Assembly (NCBI GenBank): GCA_963745595.1
Contig: CAVUYB010000009.1
Coordinates: 69,020 to 133,019 of the forward strand
Source of the DNA: DASZUK01 sp963745595
GTDB lineage: Bacteria; Actinomycetota; Acidimicrobiia; Acidimicrobiales; RAAP-2
Direction of reading: 5' to 3'
DNA: 64,000 bases
In this document: in pieces, positions 43,733 to 51,300 of the stretch
Numbering within the stretch: position 1 is the stretch's first letter
Layout of the letters: each line of letters starts with the position of its first letter
Program-made: the position numbers and the translations under genes
The notes under the pieces: model-generated
The model's database searches: none
What the model was told of the DNA's origin: nothing
The model's input: the letters and a program-made list of their open reading frames with translations, nothing else

Positions 43733-44476
43733 GTGGCCACGCTCGTCGCGGCCGGCTGCGTGGCCGCGGACGAGGAAGCCGACGCGCTGCTCGCCGCGGC
43801 CGCCGGGAACGGGGACCGCCTGGCCGACCTGGTGGCCCGGCGGTGCACCGGTGAGCCGCTCGCCTGGCTCGTCGGCTCGGTCCGGTTCTGCGGCGAGGAG
43901 GTCGTCGTCCACCCCGGCGTCTACGTGCCGCGCTGGCAGACCGAGACGATGGCCATCGAGGCCGTCGGCCGGGTGCCCGACCGCGGGGTAACGGTCGACC
44001 TGTGCACCGGCGCGGGCGCGATCGCCGTCGTCCTCCGCCGGCGTCGACCGGCGGCGCGGGTCCTCGCCACCGACGTCGACCCCCGAGCCGTGGCGTGCGC
44101 CCGGGCCAACGGCGTCGATGCCTACGAATGCGACCTGGCCGGCGGCCTCCCCGCCGACCTCCGCGGCGTCGTCGACGTCGTCACCGCGGTCGTGCCGTAC
44201 GTCCCGACCGAGGTGCTCCACCTCCTGCCTCGGGACGTCCTCGCCTACGAGCCCCGGGTCGCACTCGACGGCGGGCCCGGCGGGACCCGTGAGCTCGAAC
44301 GGGCCACCACCGACGCGGCCGCGCTGCTCCGGCCGGGCGGCTCGCTCCTGCTCGAGCTCGGCGGTGACCAGGCCGACGCCCTCGGACCGGTCCTGGCCGA
44401 GCACGGGTACCGGGACGTCGAGCTCCTCCATGACGACGACGGCGACCTGCGGGCGCTGGCGTGCCGCTCTAGTTAG
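43733..44476 (+). CDS. HemK/PrmC-related methyltransferase lacking the NPPY motif
   Basis: A 247-residue class I methyltransferase. SAM motif TVDLCTGAGAIAVVLRRRRP, then VLATDVDPRAVACARANGVD and YEPRVALDGGPGGTRELERA, are as in PrmC. The catalytic N-P-P-Y is replaced by A-V-V-P-Y in VVTAVVPYVPTEVL, so release-factor glutamine methylation is doubtful; a related actinobacterial subfamily has N-A-P-Y. GTG 43733 is used; a CTG at 43706 overlapping the ridA stop would add nine residues that fit the family N-terminus. Confidence 0.78.
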   Translation: MATLVAAGCVAADEEADALLAAAAGNGDRLADLVARRCTGEPLAWLVGSVRFCGEEVVVHPGVYVPRWQTETMAIEAVGRVPDRGVTVDLCTGAGAIAVVLRRRRPAARVLATDVDPRAVACARANGVDAYECDLAGGLPADLRGVVDVVTAVVPYVPTEVLHLLPRDVLAYEPRVALDGGPGGTRELERATTDAAALLRPGGSLLLELGGDQADALGPVLAEHGYRDVELLHDDDGDLRALACRSS

Positions 44477-44483
44477 ACCCCGG

Positions 44484-44512
44484 TTGCAAGGAGGTTTCTA
44501 CTTGGTTAGGCT
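44484..44512 (+). promoter_or_regulatory. Promoter of the second STAS gene (leaderless type)
   Basis: TTGCAA (44484-44489), 17-bp spacer, TAGGCT (44507-44512), then 8 nt to the ATG at 44521. The AAGGAGG at 44488-44494 is too far from the ATG to act as its ribosome-binding site. The layout predicts transcription starting at or next to the ATG. Confidence 0.65.
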
Positions 44513-44520
44513 ACTCACCA

Positions 44521-44913
44521 ATGGGGCCGGGCCAGGACTACCTCCATCTGGGTTTTCAGGACCGGGGATTCGAGGCCGTCCTCCTTCGGGACACGCCGCC
44601 GACGACGACGCTCGTGCTGCGCGGTGAGCTGGACCTGCATGCGGCCGGCACGGCCGACCAGGCGGTCGACCTGGCGCTATCGGAGCCGGCCGAGACGTAC
44701 GTGCTCGACCTGGCCGGCCTCCGGTACCTCAACGCGGCCGGCGCGACGCCGCTCGTCCGCCTGGCGGTCACCGCCCAGCGCGCCGGCGCGCGGGTCACGG
44801 CCCGCCGGGCGGTGGGGCTCACGGCGATCGTCCTCGGGATGACGCCGATCGAACTGGACGATCTCGACCGGGCGCCGGTGCCGACGGGCGGCGGCTGCCG
44901 GTCGGCCGCCTGA
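44521..44913 (+). CDS. STAS-domain protein without the phospho-acceptor Ser
   Basis: A 130-residue STAS protein: TTLVLRGELDLHAAGTADQA, VLDLAGLRYLNAAGATPLVR, TARRAVGLTAIVLGMTPIEL. At the position of the conserved D-S phosphorylation site it has Asn71-Ala72 (RYLNAAG), so kinase control as in the 31.1-kb STAS protein is unlikely; it may be a constitutive antagonist or scaffold. N-terminal 25 residues are not part of the domain. Confidence 0.85.
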   Translation: MGPGQDYLHLGFQDRGFEAVLLRDTPPTTTLVLRGELDLHAAGTADQAVDLALSEPAETYVLDLAGLRYLNAAGATPLVRLAVTAQRAGARVTARRAVGLTAIVLGMTPIELDDLDRAPVPTGGGCRSAA

Positions 44914-44956
44914 GCGGACCGGCCACCCCGGATCCCACCGGCCGGCGCGCCAGCGT

Positions 44957-45739
44957 TCAGCCGGTCGGCGCGGTCCGCAGCCGGAATTCGGTTCCCGAGG
45001 GGTCGGTGACGGTGGCGATCCGGCCGTAGGGGGTGTCCTGGGCGTCGTCGACGATCGAGCCGCCGAGCTCGGGCACCCGGGCGGCCGAGACGCCGGCGTC
45101 GGCGACCTCCCAGTAGACGGCCCAGCGGGCACGCACGCCGTCGGGGAGGAAGCTGGCGGCGTCCATGACGCCGGCGACCTCGTCGTCGTGGCCGGGGACG
45201 CGGGCGGTGGCGTAGCGGAACTCGTCGGTGTCGCCGACGAGCTCGAGCTCCCACCCGAACACGGAGCCGTAGAAGGCGATCGCCGCGGCGAAGTCGCGGG
45301 TGTGCAGCTCGAACCAGCTCGGCGCGCCGGGCTCGCCGATCACGGTGAACCCGGGGAACGTCCCGGGCTGCCAGGCGCCGATCGGCGCGCCGGTCGGGTC
45401 GACGAGGACACCCTGGGTGCCGAGGTCGGCGACGGGCATGGCGGGCACGACGACCTGGGCGCCGGCCGAGCCGGCGTCGGAGACGGTGCGGGTGATGTCG
45501 TCGGTGGAGAGGTACGGCTTCCAGGTGTTGTCGGCCTTCATGTCGCCCATGTCGCCCATCGCACCGGCGACCGGGACGCCGTCACGGGTGAACATGAAGT
45601 ACCCGCCGAACGCCGGGTCGGGGTCACCGGACTCCCAGCCGAACAGCTCGCGGTAGAACCGCCGGCTGCCCTCGACGTCGGAGGTCCAGAGGTCGGTCCA
45701 GCACGGCGCCCCGACGGGCGCCTGGTCACGGGTGGTCAT
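44957..45739 (-). CDS. Two-domain VOC-superfamily protein
   Basis: A 260-residue protein with two glyoxalase-like modules: PCWTDLWTSDVEGSRRFYRE and FGWESGDPDPAFGGYFMFTR in the first, PSWFELHTRDFAAAIAFYGS and FGWELELVGDTDEFRYATAR in the second. Such duplicated VOC proteins include hydroxylating and antibiotic-binding members; no ligand is evident. AAAGGAG lies upstream of the ATG. The gap to the next gene upstream holds nothing clear. Confidence 0.85.
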   Translation of the reverse strand: MTTRDQAPVGAPCWTDLWTSDVEGSRRFYRELFGWESGDPDPAFGGYFMFTRDGVPVAGAMGDMGDMKADNTWKPYLSTDDITRTVSDAGSAGAQVVVPAMPVADLGTQGVLVDPTGAPIGAWQPGTFPGFTVIGEPGAPSWFELHTRDFAAAIAFYGSVFGWELELVGDTDEFRYATARVPGHDDEVAGVMDAASFLPDGVRARWAVYWEVADAGVSAARVPELGGSIVDDAQDTPYGRIATVTDPSGTEFRLRTAPTG

Positions 45740-45857
45740 CGATGCTCTCCTTTATACGTTCGATCGGTCGTCACTGGTCGGTCTCGTCAGGGTCGACGCC
45801 GCCAGCGCCCGGAAATCATCGGCGCGGGGGCGCTCTCGTCGGTGCCGGGCATGGCGG

Positions 45858-46658
45858 TCACCGGAGGGCGGCCACGAGCATGAAGCGGCCGCACGGCCGC
45901 ACGGCCCGGTCGGAGAAGACGTCGGCGGGGTTGGCGAACGTGTCGACGTCGGCGACCTCGACGTGGTCGTCGGCCACGCCGGCGCCGGCCAGCCGCCGGC
46001 GGATGGCGGCGACGAGGTCGAAGCGGGCGTGGCCGGGCCGGGCGGGCTCGAGCAGGTCGTCGCCGAGCGCCTGGCGCACCTCGTCGAGGGCCGGGCCGCC
46101 GATCTCGTAGTTCGACCGGCCGATGCACGGCCCGACGGCGGCCCGGACGTCACCGGGGTCGGTGCCGAACGTGCGGGCCATGACATCGACGGTGGCGCCG
46201 ACGACGTCGAGGACCGCGCCGCGCCGCCCGACGTGGGCGACACCGAGCACCCGGCGGACCGGATCGAAGAGGACGACCGGGCCGCAGTCGGCGACGAGGA
46301 CGGCCAGCGCCGTGCCGACCCGGTCGGTCACGAGCCCGTCGGTCTCGCCGAGGCGGTCCCGGGCGTCGGCGTCCGACCGGTACCCGGCGCCGGCCAGCGA
46401 GTCGTCGACGACGGCCACCCGTCGGCCGTGCTGCTGGTCGGCCACCGTGAGCGTCTCGAACCCGAGGGCGTCGCAGAGGAGCTCGCGGTTGGCGGCGACG
46501 TGGTCAGGGTCGTCGCCGACGTGGTAGCCGAGGTTCAGGCCGCGGTACGGGCCGGCACTCCGGCCGCCGTGCCGGGTGGTCACGAGCGCGACGAGCCCGG
46601 GGCCGTCGAGCGCGAAGTGCCACGTGCACAGGTCGCCGGCATGGGACTGCTTGCGCAC
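45858..46658 (-). CDS. pgeF: Peptidoglycan editing factor / multicopper-oxidase-like YfiH family protein
   Basis: A 266-residue YfiH-fold protein. Zinc/copper ligands are seen in TVADQQHGRRV (His), VLVADCGPVVLFDP (Cys) and LGVAHVGRRGAVL (His). Members act as purine nucleosidases or phosphorylases, remove mis-incorporated amino acids from cell-wall precursors, or oxidise phenols. TAGCAT lies 6 nt before GTG 46658, a leaderless-type promoter. Confidence 0.88.
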   Translation of the reverse strand: MRKQSHAGDLCTWHFALDGPGLVALVTTRHGGRSAGPYRGLNLGYHVGDDPDHVAANRELLCDALGFETLTVADQQHGRRVAVVDDSLAGAGYRSDADARDRLGETDGLVTDRVGTALAVLVADCGPVVLFDPVRRVLGVAHVGRRGAVLDVVGATVDVMARTFGTDPGDVRAAVGPCIGRSNYEIGGPALDEVRQALGDDLLEPARPGHARFDLVAAIRRRLAGAGVADDHVEVADVDTFANPADVFSDRAVRPCGRFMLVAALR

Positions 46659-46707
46659 TGGCTCATGCTACGGCCGGCCGACGGCGTCGCGTCGGGGACC
46701 GACCCGG

Positions 46708-47421
46708 TCAGGCGGTGACGCCGGTCGACGCCGCGCCGGCGTAGAACTGGACGGCCCGCCAGCAGTACCACGCGACGATGCTCCGGTACGGGCGGTACGG
46801 CTCGCCGAGCGCGTCGAGGGCCTTCGGCGTCGGCATCGGGATCCCCCAGGCCAACCCGAACCCCTTGCGCACGCCGAGGTCGCCGGTCGGCCAGACGTCG
46901 AGGCGCCGGAGGTGGAACATGAGGAACATCTCCGCCGACCACCGTCCGATGCCTCGGACCGTCGTCAGCTGAGCGACGATCTCGTCGTCGCTCTCGCGGG
47001 CCAGCCGCCGGGAATCGAAGACGACCGTGCCGTCGAGCACCTTCGTCGCCAGATCCTGGAGCGACGCGACCTTGCTGCCCGAGAGACCGGCCGCCCGGAG
47101 GGCTGGCGTCGGCACGGCCAGCAGCCGCTCCGGCGTGACCTCGCCGTCGAGGGCCAGCACGAGCCGGCCGTGGATGGCCTGGGCCGCCGCGCCGGCCAGC
47201 TGCTGGTGCGTCACCGAACGGACGAGCGTGGCGAAGTGCGTCTCCGTCGGTCGAGGAAAGCGGGGCGGTCCGGCCTCGTCGACCAGGCGGGCCAGCACCG
47301 GGTCGGCGGCGGCCAGGATCTCGGCCGCCTGACGGGCCGTGACCTTGGCCGGAGCGACCTTGGCCGGAGTGACCTTGGCCGGAGTGACCTTGGCCGGAGT
47401 GACCTTGCGGGGAGCGGGCAC
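46708..47421 (-). CDS. DNA-3-methyladenine glycosylase, AlkA/HhH-GPD type
   Basis: A 237-residue base-excision glycosylase. HFATLVRSVTHQQLAGAAAQ, LRAAGLSGSKVASLQDLATK, QLTTVRGIGRWSAEMFLMFH (helix-hairpin-helix plus GPD loop), and the catalytic Asp in DVWPTGDLGVRKGFG. It removes alkylated purines. The Lys/Pro-rich N-terminus is built from 15-bp repeats. GTG 47421 is used; a further upstream start would overlap the divergent gene. Confidence 0.88.
   Translation of the reverse strand: MPAPRKVTPAKVTPAKVTPAKVAPAKVTARQAAEILAAADPVLARLVDEAGPPRFPRPTETHFATLVRSVTHQQLAGAAAQAIHGRLVLALDGEVTPERLLAVPTPALRAAGLSGSKVASLQDLATKVLDGTVVFDSRRLARESDDEIVAQLTTVRGIGRWSAEMFLMFHLRRLDVWPTGDLGVRKGFGLAWGIPMPTPKALDALGEPYRPYRSIVAWYCWRAVQFYAGAASTGVTA
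47341..47415 (+). repeat. 15-bp tandem repeat, 5 copies, in the glycosylase gene
   Basis: GACCTTGGCCGGAGT and near-copies at 47341, 47356, 47371, 47386 and 47401 (plus strand). On the coding strand they read T-P-A-K-V or A-P-A/R-K-V. The result is a basic, extended N-terminal tail like those of histone-like proteins. Confidence 0.92.
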
Positions 47422-47477
47422 CCCGGTGACTCTACGCAGCCGCCATCGAGCGGGCGACTGGCGCAGAATGGTGGGCG

Positions 47478-47852
47478 ATGGCACACCGACGAGCCGGCGC
47501 GGTCCGGACGGCCCGCGTCTACGACCCGCCGGGCCCCGACGACGGGACCCGGGTGCTCGTCGACCGGCTCTGGCCGCGCGGCCTCTCGAAGACCGCGGCA
47601 GCGTTCGACGAGTGGCTGTCGGACGTCGCGCCGACGACCGAGCTGCGGCGGTGGTACTCGCACGACCCGGCGCGCTTCGACGAGTTCGCCGCCCGCTACC
47701 GGGCGGAGCTGGAACGGCCGGAGCCGGCGGCCGCGCTGGTGTCGCTCCGGGCGCTGCGCCGGCGCGGCCCGGTGACGCTGTTGACCGCCACCAAGGCACT
47801 CGACCTCAGCCACGCCGCCGTCCTGGCGCTCGTCGTTCCCGAGGCAGACTGA
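47478..47852 (+). CDS. DUF488 family protein
   Basis: A 124-residue protein of the DUF488 family: ARVYDPPGPDDGTRVLVDRL, WPRGLSKTAAAFDEWLSDVA, ELRRWYSHDPARFDEFAARY, and PVTLLTATKALDLSHAAVLA. Function unproven; relatives often sit with DNA-repair genes, as here between a glycosylase and an exonuclease. Confidence 0.85.
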   Translation: MAHRRAGAVRTARVYDPPGPDDGTRVLVDRLWPRGLSKTAAAFDEWLSDVAPTTELRRWYSHDPARFDEFAARYRAELERPEPAAALVSLRALRRRGPVTLLTATKALDLSHAAVLALVVPEAD

Positions 47853-47856
47853 CGCC

Positions 47857-48736
47857 GTGCGGGTGCATCTGGTCGACGGGACGTACGAACTGTTCCGCCA
47901 TTTCTTCGGCGCCCCGTCCCACCACAACGCCGACGGCCTGGAGGTCGCGGCGGTCCGGGGCGTGCTCTGGTCGATCCTCGGCCTGCTCGGCGACGGCGCG
48001 ACGCACATCGGCGTGGCAACGGACCACGTGATCGAGTCGTTCCGCAACGACCTGTGGCCGGGCTACAAGACCGGCGAGGGCGTCGACCCGAATCTCTGGT
48101 CCCAGGCGTGGCCGCTCGAGCAGGCGCTGGTCGCGATGGGCGTGACGGTCTGGCCGATGGTCGACGTCGAGGCCGACGACGCGCTGGCCAGCGCGGCCGC
48201 GGTAACGGCCGACGACCCAGCGGTCGAGCAGGTCGTCATCTGCACGCCGGACAAGGACCTCGGCCAGTGCGTGCGGGGCACCCGGATCGTCCAGCTCGAC
48301 CGGCGCCAGTCGCGGCTGATCGACGAGGACGGCGTCGTCGCCAAGTTCGGCGTGCCGCCGGCGTCGATCCCGGACTACCTCGCCCTCGTCGGCGACAGCG
48401 CGGACGGATTCCCGGGCCTGCCCGGCTGGGGTGCCAAGTCGGCGGCCGCGGTGCTCGCTCGGTGGGGCCACCTGGAGGCCATCCCCGAGCATCCGGCCGA
48501 CTGGGACGTCGCTGTCCGGGGGGCACCGAAGCTGGCGGCCGCGCTGCGGGACGGCCACGACGACGCGCTGCTCTTCCGGCACCTGGCAACGCTACGGGTG
48601 GACCGCTCGCTCGTCCGCTCGGTCGACGACCTCCGTTGGCGGGGCCCGACGGACAGCGTTCGCGTCGGTCTGTGCGGTGATCGATGCGCCGACGCTGCCG
48701 GCCCGGACGGAGGCGCTGGCCGCCACCCGGACCTGA
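47857..48736 (+). CDS. 5'-3' exonuclease, PolA N-domain type (one +1 frame break)
   Basis: A FEN-fold nuclease of about 292 residues. Acidic metal ligands are in HLVDGTYELFRHFF, VDVEADDALASAA and ICTPDKDLGQCVRG; the helix-hairpin-helix region is YLALVGDSADGFPGLPGWGA. One extra base near 48650 displaces the last part (FASVCAVIDAPTLPARTEAL). Stand-alone PolA-like 5' nucleases act on flap or RNA-primer structures. Start GTG 47857, just after the DUF488 gene. Confidence 0.88.
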
Positions 48737-48750
48737 CGCGGCATCGTTCG

Positions 48751-48772
48751 GGTCAGGCGCTCGCGCCTGACC
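48751..48772. terminator. Bidirectional hairpin terminator
   Basis: GGTCAGGCG-CTCG-CGCCTGACC: a perfect 9-bp G+C-rich stem with a 4-nt loop, in the 56-bp gap between two convergent genes. No T-run follows on either strand, as is usual for high-G+C actinobacterial terminators. Confidence 0.75.
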
Positions 48773-48792
48773 AAGCCGCTCTCGGGTCCGGG

Positions 48793-49485
48793 TCAGACGG
48801 TGACGCGGCGCATCGTGACGAACCCGCCGGTGAGCAGCGCGGCGACGATCGCGACGAGGACACCCGTCAGCCCGGCGGCACTCAGCGTGTGGAAGAAGTG
48901 GCCGATGCTCGACCAGGCGTCGGTCCAACTGGCGAGGACCGCGCCGACGAGGGCCACGGTCACCTGGGCGGCGACGAAGGCGATCACGCCGACGACGCCC
49001 CAGCGCCGGAAGACGAGCCCGAACCACATGCCGTAGGCGAAGAGCAGCGCCATCGCCACCGCCGCGGTCAGCCACGTCAGGTACCACGGTCCGTCGAGGA
49101 TGTACGGCACCCGGAAGAAGGCCATGTGGATGCCCCAGCCGTCGGTCGCCCACTCGATCGCCTGCAGGCCGGTGATCGCCAACCCGTAGGTAACGGCGAG
49201 GGCACCGGCGAGCAGCGCGGTACCGAAGTAGTACGAACGCCGGCTCAAGCCGAGGGCGAGCCCGAAGGGCAGAGAGCGGGCGACGCTCACGAGCCCGCAG
49301 ACGAAGAGGACGCCGTAGATCGCGGCCAGGCCACCGACCCAGCGGTTCGGGTGGTCGCCGGCGGGGGTGAGCTGCAAGATGACGATGTCGGCCACGAAGG
49401 CGAACGCCAGGACCATCCAGGGCAGCAGGACGTAGTTGAACCACTGGACGAGGTGGTAACGGGCGGCGTTGAGCGATGCGGTCAT
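48793..49485 (-). CDS. ABC transporter permease
   Basis: A 230-residue membrane protein with six helices (PWMVLAFAFVADIVILQL, AAIYGVLFVCGLVSV, FGTALLAGALAVTYGLA, YLTWLTAAVAMALLFAYGM, VGVIAFVAAQVTVALVGAV, AGLTGVLVAIVAALLTGG). It starts on the stop of the ATPase gene (ATGA). With the ATPase and GntR it forms a YtrA-type ABC operon of the kind induced by envelope stress or antibiotics. Confidence 0.82.
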   Translation of the reverse strand: MTASLNAARYHLVQWFNYVLLPWMVLAFAFVADIVILQLTPAGDHPNRWVGGLAAIYGVLFVCGLVSVARSLPFGLALGLSRRSYYFGTALLAGALAVTYGLAITGLQAIEWATDGWGIHMAFFRVPYILDGPWYLTWLTAAVAMALLFAYGMWFGLVFRRWGVVGVIAFVAAQVTVALVGAVLASWTDAWSSIGHFFHTLSAAGLTGVLVAIVAALLTGGFVTMRRVTV

Positions 49486-50387
49486 GCGCTTCTCCTCTCG
49501 TTGCTGTCGATCGTCCGGTCGTCGTCACGCCCGGCGGCGTGGACCATGACCTGTTGGAGTGACAACGGCTCGAGGTCGAGGCGGAGCGTCCGGGCCCGGG
49601 CCCAGTCGCCGTCGTCGAGCGCGCCGGCGACGACGACGGACGCCTGCGACGCGACCCGGCGGCGACCCCAGGTCGGGCGGCCGGCGACGAACTCGTCGAC
49701 GGCCACCGCGGCGCCGCTGACCGTCGTCGCGCTGCCGCGAACATCGTCGGCCGAGCCGTCGAGCACGACGCGGCCGTGGTCGATCATGACGACCCGCTCG
49801 AGCAGGTCGGCGACCTCGTCGATCAAGTGGGTCGACAGGACGATCGTCCGGGGGTGGGCGGCGTAGTCGGCGAGCAGCCGGTCGTAGAAGACCTGCCGGG
49901 CGACCGCGTCGAGACCGGCGTACGGCTCGTCGAACAGCGTCACCTCGGCCTGCGCGGCCAGCCCGATGACGATGCCGAGCGCCGAGCGCATGCCGCGGGA
50001 GAGCTTCTTGATCGACCGGCCGATCGGAAGCTCGAACTCGGCGAGCAACGTCCTGGCCAGCTCGGCGTCCCAGGCCGGGTAGCACCACGACGCGGCGCGC
50101 AGGACCTGACGGACCCGGACGTCCGGGAAGAGCTGGTCCTCACGGACGAGCACGATCCGGCGCAGGACGGCGTCGTTCTCCAACGGGTTCGCCCCGAGCA
50201 CCTCGACGCGGCCGGCGGACGGGAACTCCTGGGCGGCCAGGATCCGCATGAACGTGCTCTTGCCCGCGCCGTTGCGGCCGAGCAACCCGGTGATCGACGT
50301 CCCGTTGACATCGATCGTGACGTCGTCGAGAGCGAGATGGCCACGGTAGCGGCGGGTCAGGCCGGCCACCGAGATCGTCGGTGTCAT
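49482..50387 (-). CDS. ABC transporter ATP-binding protein
   Basis: A 301-residue ATPase. Walker A GLLGRNGAGKSTFMRIL, signature KKLSRGMRSALGI, Walker B VTLFDEPYAGLDAVARQ, switch His in IVLSTHLIDEV. The C-terminal extension after 210 is not catalytic. Begins four bases inside the regulator's stop (ATGA). Typical three-gene order: GntR, ATPase, permease. Confidence 0.9.
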   Translation of the reverse strand: MTPTISVAGLTRRYRGHLALDDVTIDVNGTSITGLLGRNGAGKSTFMRILAAQEFPSAGRVEVLGANPLENDAVLRRIVLVREDQLFPDVRVRQVLRAASWCYPAWDAELARTLLAEFELPIGRSIKKLSRGMRSALGIVIGLAAQAEVTLFDEPYAGLDAVARQVFYDRLLADYAAHPRTIVLSTHLIDEVADLLERVVMIDHGRVVLDGSADDVRGSATTVSGAAVAVDEFVAGRPTWGRRRVASQASVVVAGALDDGDWARARTLRLDLEPLSLQQVMVHAAGRDDDRTIDSNERRSA

Positions 50388-50761
50388 ACCTTGATTCCTC
50401 CCTGGGTGTCGCTGGACTCCCGGATCAGCGTGGTCAACGCGTCCGGGTCGATGCCGAGCCGGTCGGCCTCGGCGACCATCGGCTCGACGAACCGCTCGAC
50501 GAACCGCCGGCGGCGAACGTCGAGCAACCGCGCCCGGGCACCGGCGGCGACGAACATGCCGATGCCGCGGCGCTTCTCGAGCAGGCCGTCGTCGGCGAGG
50601 ACGTTGATGCCCTTCGCCGCGGTCGCCGGGTTGATCCGGTGGAACACCGCGAGCTCGTTGCTCGACGGGACCCGGTCGCCCTCCGCGAGCCCGCCGTCGG
50701 CGATCTCGTCGGCCAGGCGCTCCGCGATCTGCGAGAAGAGGGGTACCCCGTCATCGAGCAC
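50384..50761 (-). CDS. GntR-family regulator, YtrA type
   Basis: A 125-residue GntR protein with only a winged helix (PLFSQIAERLADEIADGGLA, VPSSNELAVFHRINPATAAK, INVLADDGLLEKRRGIGMFV) and a short C-terminal helix, the YtrA layout. Such regulators repress the adjacent ABC genes. GTG start at 50761. Its predicted operator is 36 bp upstream. Confidence 0.9.
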   Translation of the reverse strand: MLDDGVPLFSQIAERLADEIADGGLAEGDRVPSSNELAVFHRINPATAAKGINVLADDGLLEKRRGIGMFVAAGARARLLDVRRRRFVERFVEPMVAEADRLGIDPDALTTLIRESSDTQGGIKV

Positions 50762-50796
50762 TGAGCGCTCCCCGGGGGCTCTCGGTCGGCTTCGTT

Positions 50797-50828
50797 CCTT
50801 GGTTCATTACTTGACTAATGTACCAAGG
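50797..50828 (-). promoter_or_regulatory. Operator of the YtrA-type ABC operon
   Basis: CCTTGGTTCATTA-CTTGAC-TAATGTACCAAGG: 13-bp arms with one mismatch and a 6-bp spacer. GntR/YtrA operators have this long, AT-cored inverted-repeat form, and the element lies just before the operon's first gene. Confidence 0.75.
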
Positions 50829-50921
50829 AAGCTCAGCCCCGTCAATGGGCCCGGCGGTTCCGCAGCCGACCAAGCGGTATCGTTCGGTCGGCAGCGGGGA
50901 CGACGGCAGGAGAGCGCGGAG

Positions 50922-51285
50922 ATGGACCGTGAGCAGCTGCGGGTGGCGTCCGGCCTTCTGGCGAAGGCCCAGAGCACCGACTCCGACGCGGAGGCGGCCG
51001 CGCTGGCGGAGAAGACGTACGCGCTCCTCGCCAAGTTCCTCAACACCTACGACAACGACCAGCTGCGGACGAACGGCCGGCCGCGCCGCCGGGAACGGCG
51101 CCTGCTGCGCGACCGGCGGGCCGACCGGCGCGGCGAACCGCGCGACGAGCGGCGGGGCGAACCGCTCGACGAACCGGCGCCAGGGCCAGAGCCGGCGCCG
51201 CCGCCCCGATCCGGCCGCGGCCTACCGCCGGTCGACCGAGAACCCCCGGCGGCAGGGCGACGGCCAGATCGACGTCACCGCCTGA
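50922..51285 (+). CDS. DUF2786-like protein (probable +1 frame break)
   Basis: The N-terminal half MDREQLRVASGLLAKAQSTD and SDAEAAALAEKTYALLAKFL matches the DUF2786 helical domain seen in actinobacteria and phages. After about residue 50 the assembled frame becomes Arg/Glu-rich; the frame one base later ends PAAAYRRSTENPRRQGDGQI and D-V-T-A-stop, more protein-like. The exact break is uncertain (51090-51240). Reconstructed length about 120 residues. Function unknown. Confidence 0.65.
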
Positions 51286-51300
51286 TCACGCTGGGCCTGA

